Under the pieces are notes generated by a model. The model did not search any database. It worked only from the letters and a program-made list of their open reading frames with translations, and was not told the origin of the DNA. A stretch of 32,608 nt of DNA, from contig CAMLDM010000008.1 of the NCBI GenBank assembly GCA_946479025.1, positions 1-32,608 of the forward strand, given 5' to 3'. Made by a program: the position numbers and the translations under genes. Below are positions 8,762 to 15,669 of this stretch, in pieces. Source of the stretch: an uncultured Candidatus Saccharibacteria bacterium. Its GTDB lineage: Bacteria > Patescibacteria > Saccharimonadia > Saccharimonadales > CAMLKC01. Within the stretch, counting starts at the first letter, position 1; each line of letters begins with the position of its first letter.

Positions 8762-9106
8762 TTATAGTTTCTTTAGGGTTGCGTTTAACGTTGCGATCTT
8801 TTTTGTCACGTGGCCTAAAACTTCCTCACCAAACTCCGTTACCTCGTAATATTTGCGCGGCGGCCCCTGCTCGGATTCCTGCCACTGATGCCTCAGCAAG
8901 CCGTCTTTTTGCAGGCGCGAAAGTAATGGATAAATCGTTCCTTCCACCACCACCAGCTCAGCTTCGCTCAGCCGGCGAATGATATCACTGGTGTACATCG
9001 GCGCGCCCGTGCAAACCTTCAGCACGCAGTAGGCCAAAAACCCTTTGCGGAGCTGCGTTGCCAACTGTTCGGCGTAAATTTCACTCGACTCAACTTTATG
9101 TACCAT
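8762..9106 (-). CDS. PadR-family transcriptional regulator
   Basis: Winged-helix repressor of 114 residues, a normal length for the short PadR class. The family signature is clear: YTSDIIRRLSE, then the recognition region VVEGTIYPLLSRLQKDGLL, and the wing segment GPPRKYYEVTEFGEE. PadR proteins often repress the membrane-protein and ABC genes beside them, released by a ligand or a partner protein. Here it is the first gene of the padR-pspC-ABC operon. Its ATG lies inside a palindrome next to a -10-like box, pointing to autoregulation. No Shine-Dalgarno sequence precedes the ATG. Confidence 0.93.
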   Translation of the reverse strand: MVHKVESSEIYAEQLATQLRKGFLAYCVLKVCTGAPMYTSDIIRRLSEAELVVVEGTIYPLLSRLQKDGLLRHQWQESEQGPPRKYYEVTEFGEEVLGHVTKKIATLNATLKKL

Positions 9107-9120
9107 AGTTCTATGTTATA
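9104..9120 (-). promoter_or_regulatory. padR -10 box and candidate operator
   Basis: TATAAC (9115-9120, minus strand) ends 8 nt before the padR ATG. The inverted repeat CATAG-TT-CTATG (9104-9115) spans the start codon and touches the -10 box. This arrangement suits PadR self-repression. The arms are only 5 bp, so the operator call is tentative; no strong -35 is visible. Confidence 0.45.
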
Positions 9121-9149
9121 CAAGGTACTGTAAAAAAGCAAGTATAAAA

Positions 9150-9171
9150 TAAGAGCCCGGAAGGGCTCTTA
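9150..9171 (-). terminator. Terminator of the 9.2-9.9 kb gene
   Basis: A perfect 9-bp stem (9150-9158 with 9163-9171) with a 4-nt loop, followed on the minus strand by a T-rich tract. It separates the unknown acidic-protein gene from padR. Confidence 0.82.
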
Positions 9172-9189
9172 CAATATTTGAATGCTCTT

Positions 9190-9918
9190 TTATCCGTTAA
9201 CTGCTGTCGTGCCTATGTTTTGCGCAGTGCGACGGTCATCGTTAAATTTATCAATAGCTCCATGAACTTTACGCATGAATCCAAGAAGATACTCCTCTTT
9301 TCCAATCGTTTCCTCGTCTCTTGGCCTTTTTTTATTGACCTCGGGTAGCGGAGAGGAACCATCGGTCGGCACACGGCCACGTGCGTGCCGCGTGATACGT
9401 GTACCCTTAGGGAAATCGAGAGTCTCTTCCAACGTCTGCTCGTCTTCTACCACCATCTCCTCACCCTCTTCATGGATCAGGTACTGTCTCACAAGGCCAG
9501 TGCCGTCCATCGAAAGAACGAGACCATCGACAAAATCGTCCTCTTCCTCTCTCGGGTACTCAACAAGATATGTTACGGGAATGTCCATATGTGTCCAAGC
9601 ACCCCTGCCAAACTGATGCTTGGCCCACTCTCTCATCGTATCCATTTCATCTTCGACGATCGATTTCATCGTACGCCGCTCACCACGTTTGCCCGTTATG
9701 GTTTCCCCCATTACAAGCTCAACAACATCATGCTGCTCGCCAGATTCTCCCGTTTCCCGGTCAGATACAGCGACACGGCTACGGCGTGCCGGATCCGCTG
9801 CTTCTTCGTAGAGATAAGGAATATCCCGCCCATCGGTCGCCAAGACTTGCGATTGCTTACCCTTTTCGTAACCAGGAGTGCTGGCTTCATGTCGTTTTCT
9901 AAAACTTAACATACTCAT
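9190..9918 (-). CDS. Unrecognised soluble acidic protein
   Basis: I do not recognise this 242-residue protein. It has no membrane helix, signal peptide or cysteine. A basic N-terminus (MSMLSFRKRHE) leads into a charged, probably partly disordered region, a likely folded middle (about 85-150, containing MREWAKHQFGRGAWTHMDIP and YLVEYPREEEDD), and acid-rich stretches (HEEGEEMVVEDEQTLEET). The ATG at 9918 is chosen because the -10 box of a near-consensus promoter ends 6 nt before it and there is no ribosome binding site; a GTG five codons upstream would lie inside the promoter. The start codon sits in a perfect inverted repeat. The gene has its own terminator and is single. It is read as coding from clean frame, promoter and terminator. 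Confidence 0.75.
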   Translation of the reverse strand: MSMLSFRKRHEASTPGYEKGKQSQVLATDGRDIPYLYEEAADPARRSRVAVSDRETGESGEQHDVVELVMGETITGKRGERRTMKSIVEDEMDTMREWAKHQFGRGAWTHMDIPVTYLVEYPREEEDDFVDGLVLSMDGTGLVRQYLIHEEGEEMVVEDEQTLEETLDFPKGTRITRHARGRVPTDGSSPLPEVNKKRPRDEETIGKEEYLLGFMRKVHGAIDKFNDDRRTAQNIGTTAVNG

Positions 9919-9929
9919 ATCATGAGTAT
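9911..9929. repeat. Perfect inverted repeat over -10 box and start codon
   Basis: ATACTCAT (9911-9918) and ATGAGTAT (9922-9929) are exact reverse complements separated by 3 nt. The right arm covers most of the -10 hexamer and the left arm ends with the start codon. It is long and well placed enough to be an operator for an unidentified dimeric repressor. Confidence 0.65.
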
Positions 9930-9953
9930 ACACTATAATGCGTGATTTGTCAA
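9925..9953 (-). promoter_or_regulatory. Near-consensus promoter, apparently leaderless
   Basis: TTGACA (9948-9953), a 17-nt spacer and TATACT (9925-9930) on the minus strand. The ATG begins 6 nt after the -10 box, so the transcript should start at or next to the initiation codon. Confidence 0.82.
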
Positions 9954-9971
9954 GTAGTTTATGCTTGGCGC

Positions 9972-10514
9972 TTATTTTTCGGCTTCGATCCAGGCTGAAA
10001 ATGCTTCGATATACTTCTTCAAATTTTCACGCCAGTGTTCGTCCGTAAGGTTGCCGTCTTCGTCGAAATACGTGTTCGCCGCGGCCATGTAGACTTCGGG
10101 CTGTCCCATAATTTTCATCTGCAAAAACGTCATGATGTGCCTTAGATCGGCCTGTGCGATTGCTGTTCCTACAGGAGTTGGCGATGCCCCGACCGTTCCT
10201 GCAGGCTTGTCTTTGAACGAGTTCGTTCCCCATGGACGACTTCCCCAATCAATCGCATTTTTCAGAACACCCGAAATGCTACGGTTGTATTCCGGCGTCA
10301 CAAACAGGACGCCGTCGGCCGCTTCCACGAGGTCTTTCATTTTTTTTGCGCTCGCCGGATAATCTGCCTCCAGGTCCTGGTTGAATAACGGAAGGTTCAG
10401 GTCGACATACTGAAATTCTACCCCTTCCGGCGCAAGCTCCTCCAAACTCTTTGCTAAGTTTTTATTGTGCGACTTCTCTTGCAGACTTCCTACAAATACG
10501 GCAATTTTTGTCAT
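9972..10514 (-). CDS. NAD(P)H-dependent FMN reductase
   Basis: Flavodoxin-fold oxidoreductase of 180 residues that reduces FMN, quinones or azo compounds with NAD(P)H. The FMN-phosphate loop is GSLQEKSHNKNL (9-20) and the second signature is PEYNRSISGVLKNAIDWGSR (74-93). Together they place it in the ArsH/YieF/chromate-reductase branch; physiological substrate unknown, quinone or oxidative-stress reduction is plausible. The ATG is preceded by AAAGGGG, so it is translated from a normal leader. It has its own promoter with a palindrome over the -10 box, between two unrecognised genes. Confidence 0.93.
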   Translation of the reverse strand: MTKIAVFVGSLQEKSHNKNLAKSLEELAPEGVEFQYVDLNLPLFNQDLEADYPASAKKMKDLVEAADGVLFVTPEYNRSISGVLKNAIDWGSRPWGTNSFKDKPAGTVGASPTPVGTAIAQADLRHIMTFLQMKIMGQPEVYMAAANTYFDEDGNLTDEHWRENLKKYIEAFSAWIEAEK

Positions 10515-10531
10515 GTTTCCCCTTTCGTTTA

Positions 10532-10568
10532 CTATACAAAGTATAGCACGGCATCTCTTCTGTGTAAA
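10532..10568 (-). promoter_or_regulatory. FMN reductase promoter with palindrome over the -10
   Basis: TTTACA (10563-10568), a 17-nt spacer and the extended -10 TGCTATACT (hexamer 10540-10545). The inverted repeat CTATAC-AAA-GTATAG (10532-10546) covers the -10 and the likely transcription start, an operator-like position. The regulator is not evident. Confidence 0.7.
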
Positions 10569-10590
10569 TCAAATTTATTACATAAGCGTA

Positions 10591-10619
10591 TTGCTTTTTT
10601 GTATACATTATGCTAATGT
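10591..10619 (+). promoter_or_regulatory. Promoter of the duplicated acidic-protein gene, apparently leaderless
   Basis: TTGCTT (10591-10596), 17-nt spacer, and extended -10 TGCTAATGT (hexamer 10614-10619). The ATG follows 6 nt later with no Shine-Dalgarno sequence. Confidence 0.6.
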
Positions 10620-10625
10620 TTAATT

Positions 10626-11348
10626 ATGAAAATCACATTCGGCGAAGGCGCACATTTCGAACCAGACGACGGCAAAAACCCGAACGTCACCAGTTCTGTA
10701 AGTGGTAAGGCAAGGGTCGGCCATCGCGGCAACGTAACAGGAGAGGTCCACGTTGATATGAGCGGCTTCTTTGATGATGACCCTGAAGTCACCGTTGAGG
10801 GCCTAGACGACGATGCCGCCACTGCCGAGGCGCAGACCGAAAGCGACCGATACAACCCAAACAATTACCGCGCTCCGAAGGAAGAACTTACGGACATGGG
10901 CGAAGCCGCGGTATCCGCACTAACAACAGAAACATTGCCGGGCGCTTCCCGCGAAGTACGTATGTCGCCTAACGATCAAGAGCACGCGAGAAATCTACGT
11001 GCCGTTCTGGCTGCCGTTGAAGCGTATCGGAAGAATGGAGCTCCGGCCGATTCCACTGAAGCCACTGACGACTTTCAAGATGATGGTTTCGATGATTTTG
11101 ATGACCTTGATCCCGGCTCTTCAGTCACCAATGTCGCCAGCGGCCATGATAACTTCCTCGTTCAAGGCCGGGTTGCAGGAAAAGTGTACGGCTCTGGCGG
11201 AGAAGAAATTGATCCGTCCGAATCGCCGTATTTTCAGGTGGGCCCTAACCAAAAAGAGCAAGAGCGCGCCAATAATTTAGATCGCCTACGTGAAGCCCTT
11301 CGCAAAATGGAAGAAGAGGGCGACGATTCCCCCGACGTACGCAACTAG
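10626..11348 (+). CDS. Unrecognised acidic protein with internal duplication
   Basis: I do not recognise this 240-residue protein. It is soluble, cysteine-free and rich in Asp/Glu (FDDFDDLD near 155-162). Two copies of a module are visible. The Gly/Val part occurs at 21-43 (SVSGKARVGHRGNVTGEVHV) and 168-190 (VASGHDNFLVQGRVAGKVYG). The helical part occurs at about 114-138 (SPNDQEHARNLRAVL ... YRKNG) and 206-232 (GPNQKEQERANNLDRLREAL). Copies keep order and spacing of key Gly, Val, Pro-Asn and Ala-x-Asn-Leu residues. The spaced V-x-G-x-V pattern recalls beta-solenoid (bactofilin-like) turns but is too short to assign. Start chosen by a leaderless-type promoter; a strong terminator follows. Confidence 0.75.
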   Translation: MKITFGEGAHFEPDDGKNPNVTSSVSGKARVGHRGNVTGEVHVDMSGFFDDDPEVTVEGLDDDAATAEAQTESDRYNPNNYRAPKEELTDMGEAAVSALTTETLPGASREVRMSPNDQEHARNLRAVLAAVEAYRKNGAPADSTEATDDFQDDGFDDFDDLDPGSSVTNVASGHDNFLVQGRVAGKVYGSGGEEIDPSESPYFQVGPNQKEQERANNLDRLREALRKMEEEGDDSPDVRN

Positions 11349-11355
11349 AAAAACA

Positions 11356-11383
11356 AAAAGCTCCCTAATCTCAGGGAGCTTTT
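11356..11383. terminator. Bidirectional terminator between convergent genes
   Basis: An 11-bp perfect stem (11356-11366 with 11373-11383) around a 6-nt loop, with T runs on the exit side of both strands. It serves the acidic-protein gene on plus and lysS on minus, whose stop is 2 nt away. Confidence 0.88.
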
Positions 11384-11384
11384 T

Positions 11385-12887
11385 CTATTCAAAAGAAACT
11401 TCAGGGTATATTTCGCGGGTCGTGCCGTCGTAATCGGTACGAAGTTGCGGGAACGGGACGCCCTCGCGCGCCGTGACGCCTTCGAAAATCCAGAAGACAC
11501 GCTCGCTATACCCCCAACCACAAGCCGGCGGCATGCCGTATTCCAGCATTTCCACGTAGTCGATGTCGAGCATCATCGCCTCGGCGTCGCCAGCTTCTCG
11601 CATTTTTTGCTGCTCCAGGAAGCGTTCTAGCTGATCGATCGGGTCATTCAGCTCCGAGAAACCGTTGCCGAGCTCGCTTCCGGCAATCACCGGCTGAAAA
11701 CGCTGCACGACGCGGTCATCTTCAGGGCTGCTTTTGGCAAGTGGGCTGATGAATTTCGGCGTGTTAATCAGCCATACTGGACCAGCTACGTCTTTACGGA
11801 TATTCTTCCACAACTTATCAATACCACGGGCGCGGTTTTCGGTTTGCTCGACCTCGAGTTTGTTGTCGGTGAGCGCCTTCTTTACGTCCTCAAGCGAACT
11901 TTCGTACACGTCGATGCCGTAACGCTCACGAATAACCGTTTCATAGTCCCACACTTCCCACTCATTGCTCATATCAACGTCAAAATTGCCGAGCTTGAAC
12001 TGAAGTGTTCCAAATGTTTCCTGCAGTACGTATTTGTACATGCCTTCCATGAATTTCATACCATCCTGCCAGTTGGCGTAGGCCCAGTACCATTCCATGG
12101 CAACGTGCTCCGGAAGATGCTCATCAGAGTAATTTTCGTTCCTGAAGCGCGGACCGAGATCATAGACCTTCTCGAAACCCGCACCAATAAGTCGTTTGAG
12201 CGGCAACTCGTGGCTAATGCGAAGATAGAAATCCTGGTCGAGCGCATCCATATGCGTCACGAAGGGATTAGCATCGGCACCACCGGTGGTATGCTCGAGG
12301 ACCGGCACATTCACTTCGGTAAACCCGTTTTGGTTGAGGTAATCACGCGTTGCTTGCCAGAATTTGCTACGGCGGATGAAGCGCTCACGAATATCACTAT
12401 TCACGTTCATGTCGAGATAACGACGACGGAGGCGCTCTTCTTTGTTTGTCAGCTCCGTCGGCATCGGCCGTAGACTTTTTGTAAGAAGGCGCAGCGTCTT
12501 GACGCCAACTGAAATTTCGCCGGTCTGCGTTTTGATCACCTCGCCGGTTGCCTCGACGAAATCACCGGTGTCGAGCAGCGGAATCTCCTTCATGCCGAGT
12601 ATGCCGTTTTTGGCGTCGAGCTCACTCACCTCACCGGTGCGAAGAAACAGCTGGATCTGGCCGGTTTGGTCTTTCACGACAATAAACGCCAGTTTGCCAA
12701 ACTTACGAAGCCCTGCAATCCGGCCAGCAACCGTGACCGTCCGACCTTCCATTTCGCTGAATTTCGGTGCAATTTCACCGGCACCTATGGTTCGGCTACT
12801 GTCGGCCGGGTACGGGTTGACTCCCAAAGCCTTGAGTTCGTTTAATTTTCGCAGCCGCTCACCGCGGTAATCTTGGAGTGTTGCCAT
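11385..12887 (-). CDS. lysS: Lysyl-tRNA synthetase, class II
   Basis: Charges tRNA-Lys. The 500-residue protein has the N-terminal OB-fold anticodon domain (about 48-140, VTVAGRIAGLRKFGKLAF), motif 1 in ERRLRRRYLDM-like sequence near 151-180, motif 2 RFRNE (247-251) in GPRFRNENYSDEHLPEH, and motif 3 near the C-terminus (GVTAREGVPFPQLR). Length and motifs are normal. It lies downstream of greA but behind its own terminator and -10 box. TATACT ends 9 nt before the ATG and no ribosome binding site is seen, so the mRNA is probably leaderless or nearly so. Confidence 0.96.
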   Translation of the reverse strand: MATLQDYRGERLRKLNELKALGVNPYPADSSRTIGAGEIAPKFSEMEGRTVTVAGRIAGLRKFGKLAFIVVKDQTGQIQLFLRTGEVSELDAKNGILGMKEIPLLDTGDFVEATGEVIKTQTGEISVGVKTLRLLTKSLRPMPTELTNKEERLRRRYLDMNVNSDIRERFIRRSKFWQATRDYLNQNGFTEVNVPVLEHTTGGADANPFVTHMDALDQDFYLRISHELPLKRLIGAGFEKVYDLGPRFRNENYSDEHLPEHVAMEWYWAYANWQDGMKFMEGMYKYVLQETFGTLQFKLGNFDVDMSNEWEVWDYETVIRERYGIDVYESSLEDVKKALTDNKLEVEQTENRARGIDKLWKNIRKDVAGPVWLINTPKFISPLAKSSPEDDRVVQRFQPVIAGSELGNGFSELNDPIDQLERFLEQQKMREAGDAEAMMLDIDYVEMLEYGMPPACGWGYSERVFWIFEGVTAREGVPFPQLRTDYDGTTREIYPEVSFE

Positions 12888-12896
12888 ATCTGTTAC

Positions 12897-12902
12897 AGTA
12901 TA
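12897..12902 (-). promoter_or_regulatory. lysS -10 box close to the start codon
   Basis: TATACT on the minus strand, 9 nt from the lysS ATG. No acceptable -35 hexamer at 16-18 nt; the region upstream is a T run and the greA terminator. Confidence 0.5.
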
Positions 12903-12935
12903 TCGTATTCTCCCAAAAAAATCTCATCACCATGC

Positions 12936-12962
12936 AAAAACCGCCCTACCTCGGCGGCTTTT
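12936..12962 (-). terminator. greA terminator
   Basis: Stem 12936-12945 with 12953-12962 (one G-U wobble on the transcript) and a 7-nt loop, followed by TTTTT on the minus strand. The arm sequence is nearly the same as that of the 5135-5163 terminator. Confidence 0.82.
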
Positions 12963-12984
12963 ACGAATATAGGAATGAGGAAGA

Positions 12985-13440
12985 TTACTTAATTGAGACG
13001 ATTTCGTAGACGATTTCGCCTTTTGGCGTACTGATTGTTACGCTGTCACCGACTTTTTTGCCCATAAGTGCAACGCCGATCGGCGACTCGTTGCTGATTT
13101 TGCCTTCAAGCGGGTCGGCTTCAACCGGGCCGACAACACTGTACACCACGGTTTTCTTACCTGTTTTCAGCTCGACTTTACTGCCAAGAACGACTTTCGA
13201 GCTTTTGCTCGCCTTGATGATTTCCGCATTAAGCAGAATGCCTTCAATCTCGGCAATACGGCTCTCTACGAGCCCCTGCTCTTCACGAGCAGCGTCATAC
13301 TCGGCATTTTCACTGAGGTCACCGTAGCCGCGCGCATCGGCGATTTTTTCGGCGATCGCACCGCGTCGGCCTTTCAATTCTTCAAGTTCCGATTCAAGCT
13401 CTCGTTTACCCTCCTCGGTGATCTGGTATGTTTTTTTCAT
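12985..13440 (-). CDS. greA: Transcription elongation factor GreA
   Basis: Rescues backtracked RNA polymerase by stimulating transcript cleavage through the secondary channel. The 151 residues show the N-terminal coiled coil (ELESELEELKGRRGAIAEKI, then the acidic tip region DARGYGDLSENAEYDAAREE that carries the catalytic acids) and the FKBP-like C-terminal domain (SNESPIGVALMGKKVGD near its end). The ATG has a GGAAGAGG site upstream. It lies between proS and lysS; a greA-lysS pairing is widespread. Confidence 0.96.
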   Translation of the reverse strand: MKKTYQITEEGKRELESELEELKGRRGAIAEKIADARGYGDLSENAEYDAAREEQGLVESRIAEIEGILLNAEIIKASKSSKVVLGSKVELKTGKKTVVYSVVGPVEADPLEGKISNESPIGVALMGKKVGDSVTISTPKGEIVYEIVSIK

Positions 13441-13519
13441 GATCCTCTTCCTTACTGTTTAATTAGCGTTTTTGTAAGTATGCACACCCCTATATATAGC
13501 GTACGCCCCACTCAAAACT

Positions 13520-14773
13520 TTACAATTCTCTAAGTTTAGCAAGCACCTCATCGTATGTCAATACCTCTGTTAACCCACTCATACGAGGTGTATATTCGTA
13601 TGTTTTTGTCTCAATCAGCCGGTCGCTTACGGTAATGCGGTGCGGAATACCCAAAAGTTCGCTGTCGGCAAACTTCGTGCCAGGACGCTCGTCACGGTCG
13701 TCATAGAGCACTTCGATTCCCTTTGACATAAGATCCTCATACAGTTCATCGGCATACTTAACCGCCACCTCACCGCCGATTCGTACAAGATACACCTTCA
13801 TCGGCGCAACGTTTTCCGGCCACACTAAGCCCTTTTCATCCGAGAAATGCTCGGCAAGAACGCCCATAAGCCGGCTGATGCCGACGCCGTAGCATCCCAT
13901 AATGATCTGCTGCTTGTTGCCGTTTTCATCGGTATAGTAGACGTCGAGCGCATCGGTGTATTTGGTTTCAAGCGGGAATATATTTCCCACCTCAATAGCT
14001 TTCTTCTCTACCAGCTTCGATTTGTCGAGGCCTAGCTTAGCCAGATTCTCATCGGTGTAAACTTCTTCGTTGACCGCAAAGCGTTTTTCTTCGTCGAGGT
14101 AAATCGTATCCTCGCCAATATCGCTGATAGCCTGAAACTCGTCACTGAACCGCTCGGTAAAGATACCCCCGTCCGCCGCCGTGCGGTACGTAATATCGCC
14201 GATACCAAGCCGCTCATAAATGCGGTGGTATGCCTCGGCAGCACGCTCGTAAAGCTCGTCGTGCTCCTGCTGCGTGCGTGCGAACGAGTACATATCTTTC
14301 ATGACGAATTCGCGGCCACGCAGCAGTCCGCTCTTAGCGCGGAGTTCATTTCGGAATTTGTTCTGGATCTGATAGACAAAAATTGGCAGGTCTTTATACG
14401 AATTTATGTAGCCGGACAGCGCGTCGACGATCGGCTCCTCGTGCGTCAGGCCGAGGCCGAGCTCGGTGCCGTTCGCCAGTTTCGTCTTGAACCAGTTGTC
14501 CACCTTGGCGTCATCCCAGCGGTCGGTCTTTTCGAAAATGTCACGTGGCTGCAGCGCCGTCATCATGACTTCCTGTCCGCCAATCGCGTTCATTTCCTCG
14601 CGGACGATTTTTTTGATGTTTTCAAGCACGCGTAACCCAAGTGGCAGATAGGCATATACGCCGGCCATCTCTTTATGAATGAATCCTGCGCGGGTCAAAA
14701 GCTGGGCGTTCTTTGCTATCTCGCCTTGCGGGGCTGTCTTGCTTGTTTTAGTAAATTGCTGTGATACTCGCAT
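13520..14773 (-). CDS. proS: Prolyl-tRNA synthetase, short form without editing domain
   Basis: Charges tRNA-Pro. At 417 residues it is about 150 shorter than the common bacterial ProRS of about 570. The class II core is present: TxE loop LTHEEP (109-114), motif 2 FRNELRAKSGLLRGREF (140-156), and motif 3 in MGCYGVGISRLMG (292-304), then a C-terminal anticodon domain. Where the INS editing domain (about 180 residues) normally sits, only a short link around 230-262 joins IGEDTIYLDEE to KKAIEVGNIF. Similar INS-less enzymes are known in some alphaproteobacteria. Ala-tRNA-Pro clearance would have to occur in trans or not at all. AAGGAAA precedes the ATG. It follows rseP and the CPBP gene, as proS often follows rseP. 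Confidence 0.96.
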   Translation of the reverse strand: MRVSQQFTKTSKTAPQGEIAKNAQLLTRAGFIHKEMAGVYAYLPLGLRVLENIKKIVREEMNAIGGQEVMMTALQPRDIFEKTDRWDDAKVDNWFKTKLANGTELGLGLTHEEPIVDALSGYINSYKDLPIFVYQIQNKFRNELRAKSGLLRGREFVMKDMYSFARTQQEHDELYERAAEAYHRIYERLGIGDITYRTAADGGIFTERFSDEFQAISDIGEDTIYLDEEKRFAVNEEVYTDENLAKLGLDKSKLVEKKAIEVGNIFPLETKYTDALDVYYTDENGNKQQIIMGCYGVGISRLMGVLAEHFSDEKGLVWPENVAPMKVYLVRIGGEVAVKYADELYEDLMSKGIEVLYDDRDERPGTKFADSELLGIPHRITVSDRLIETKTYEYTPRMSGLTEVLTYDEVLAKLREL

Positions 14774-14877
14774 GGTATTTCCTTGTTAACGTTAGTCGTG
14801 TCACGTGTGTAAAATAAAATAATCCTACCGACAAAGCGGCATGCGAGGAGCGAAAGTTGGAACGATTGGTTTCGTCA

Positions 14878-15669
14878 TTACCCTCCTATTGTATGCAAAA
14901 GAGCCGGATTAATAAAGAGGATGTAGAAAGCCACGCCGTTTTTTAGAAGATGAAGCAGCATGCCCGCCCATATGTTCCCCGTTATTTCGCGCAGGCTGCA
15001 AAGCACCATACTGAGCGCGAATACGTCGATTGCTACGTTCCACTGGCCATGCACCAGGCCAAAAACAATACTCGTGAGTAGCATCGCTACCCAGACAGGC
15101 AGTGCTTTACGCAGCTTGCCGTACAAATATCCCCGAAAAATCATCTCCTCGGCCACCGGTGCAAGTATGACCAACACCCCAAACACCAAGAGGTACTGAT
15201 AGTATAAATGTATGTTCTCAAATCCCGTTTCCTGCGTTTGCGTTAGGTCGATGCTCGGAACTAGCTGTGAAAAAACGTAAACAAGCACCGAGGAAACAAA
15301 GAAGTACACGACAAGCCCTACGGGAGCCAACCCGATGTCTGTCCAGCTCATAAGGCGCGTAAGACCCATGTCTTCTCTACTTGTGCGGTATTTTTTTGTC
15401 CACCAAGGCACGCCGATAAGTACAAGAAGCGTCAGCCCATACACCAGCAGCGCCGACACTGCCGTAAGAACGGTCCGGTCGGTGTCGGCGAGCGCAACGC
15501 CGAACGACTGCAATGCGAATCCCACGCCAACGACAAGCACCTGGGCGATGCCAAAACCGGCCACCGTCCAAAAGAGCACGACGAGCGCAACGCCCCAATG
15601 CGCCCGTCCGTTCGCGGCGGACGCGCCATTCTTCTTAAAGGGTAGTCTATTTAAAAAGTTTGCTAACAT
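14878..15669 (-). CDS. CPBP-family intramembrane metalloprotease
   Basis: A membrane protein of 263 residues with roughly seven to eight hydrophobic segments and the Abi/CAAX-protease motifs: EEMIFRGYLYGKL (EExxxR) and FGLVHGQWN (FxxxH). These Glu and His residues form the intramembrane active site in the family, whose bacterial members process small peptides or act in bacteriocin immunity and signalling. The start overlaps the 3' end of rseP by 23 nt with no ribosome binding site, so expression is coupled. It sits between rseP and proS. The role is unknown; protection against peptide toxins of host or neighbour bacteria is one inference. The 104 bp between it and proS show no clear terminator. 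Confidence 0.88.
   Translation of the reverse strand: MLANFLNRLPFKKNGASAANGRAHWGVALVVLFWTVAGFGIAQVLVVGVGFALQSFGVALADTDRTVLTAVSALLVYGLTLLVLIGVPWWTKKYRTSREDMGLTRLMSWTDIGLAPVGLVVYFFVSSVLVYVFSQLVPSIDLTQTQETGFENIHLYYQYLLVFGVLVILAPVAEEMIFRGYLYGKLRKALPVWVAMLLTSIVFGLVHGQWNVAIDVFALSMVLCSLREITGNIWAGMLLHLLKNGVAFYILFINPALLHTIGG

Noticed and set aside
13441..13519. greA promoter with TATATA or CATACT as -10
   Set aside because: AT-rich words are present but no -35 at acceptable spacing; not strong enough to list.
14774..14877. Terminator between the CPBP gene and proS
   Set aside because: Only 3-4 bp stems could be formed; nothing convincing despite a T/A-rich stretch.
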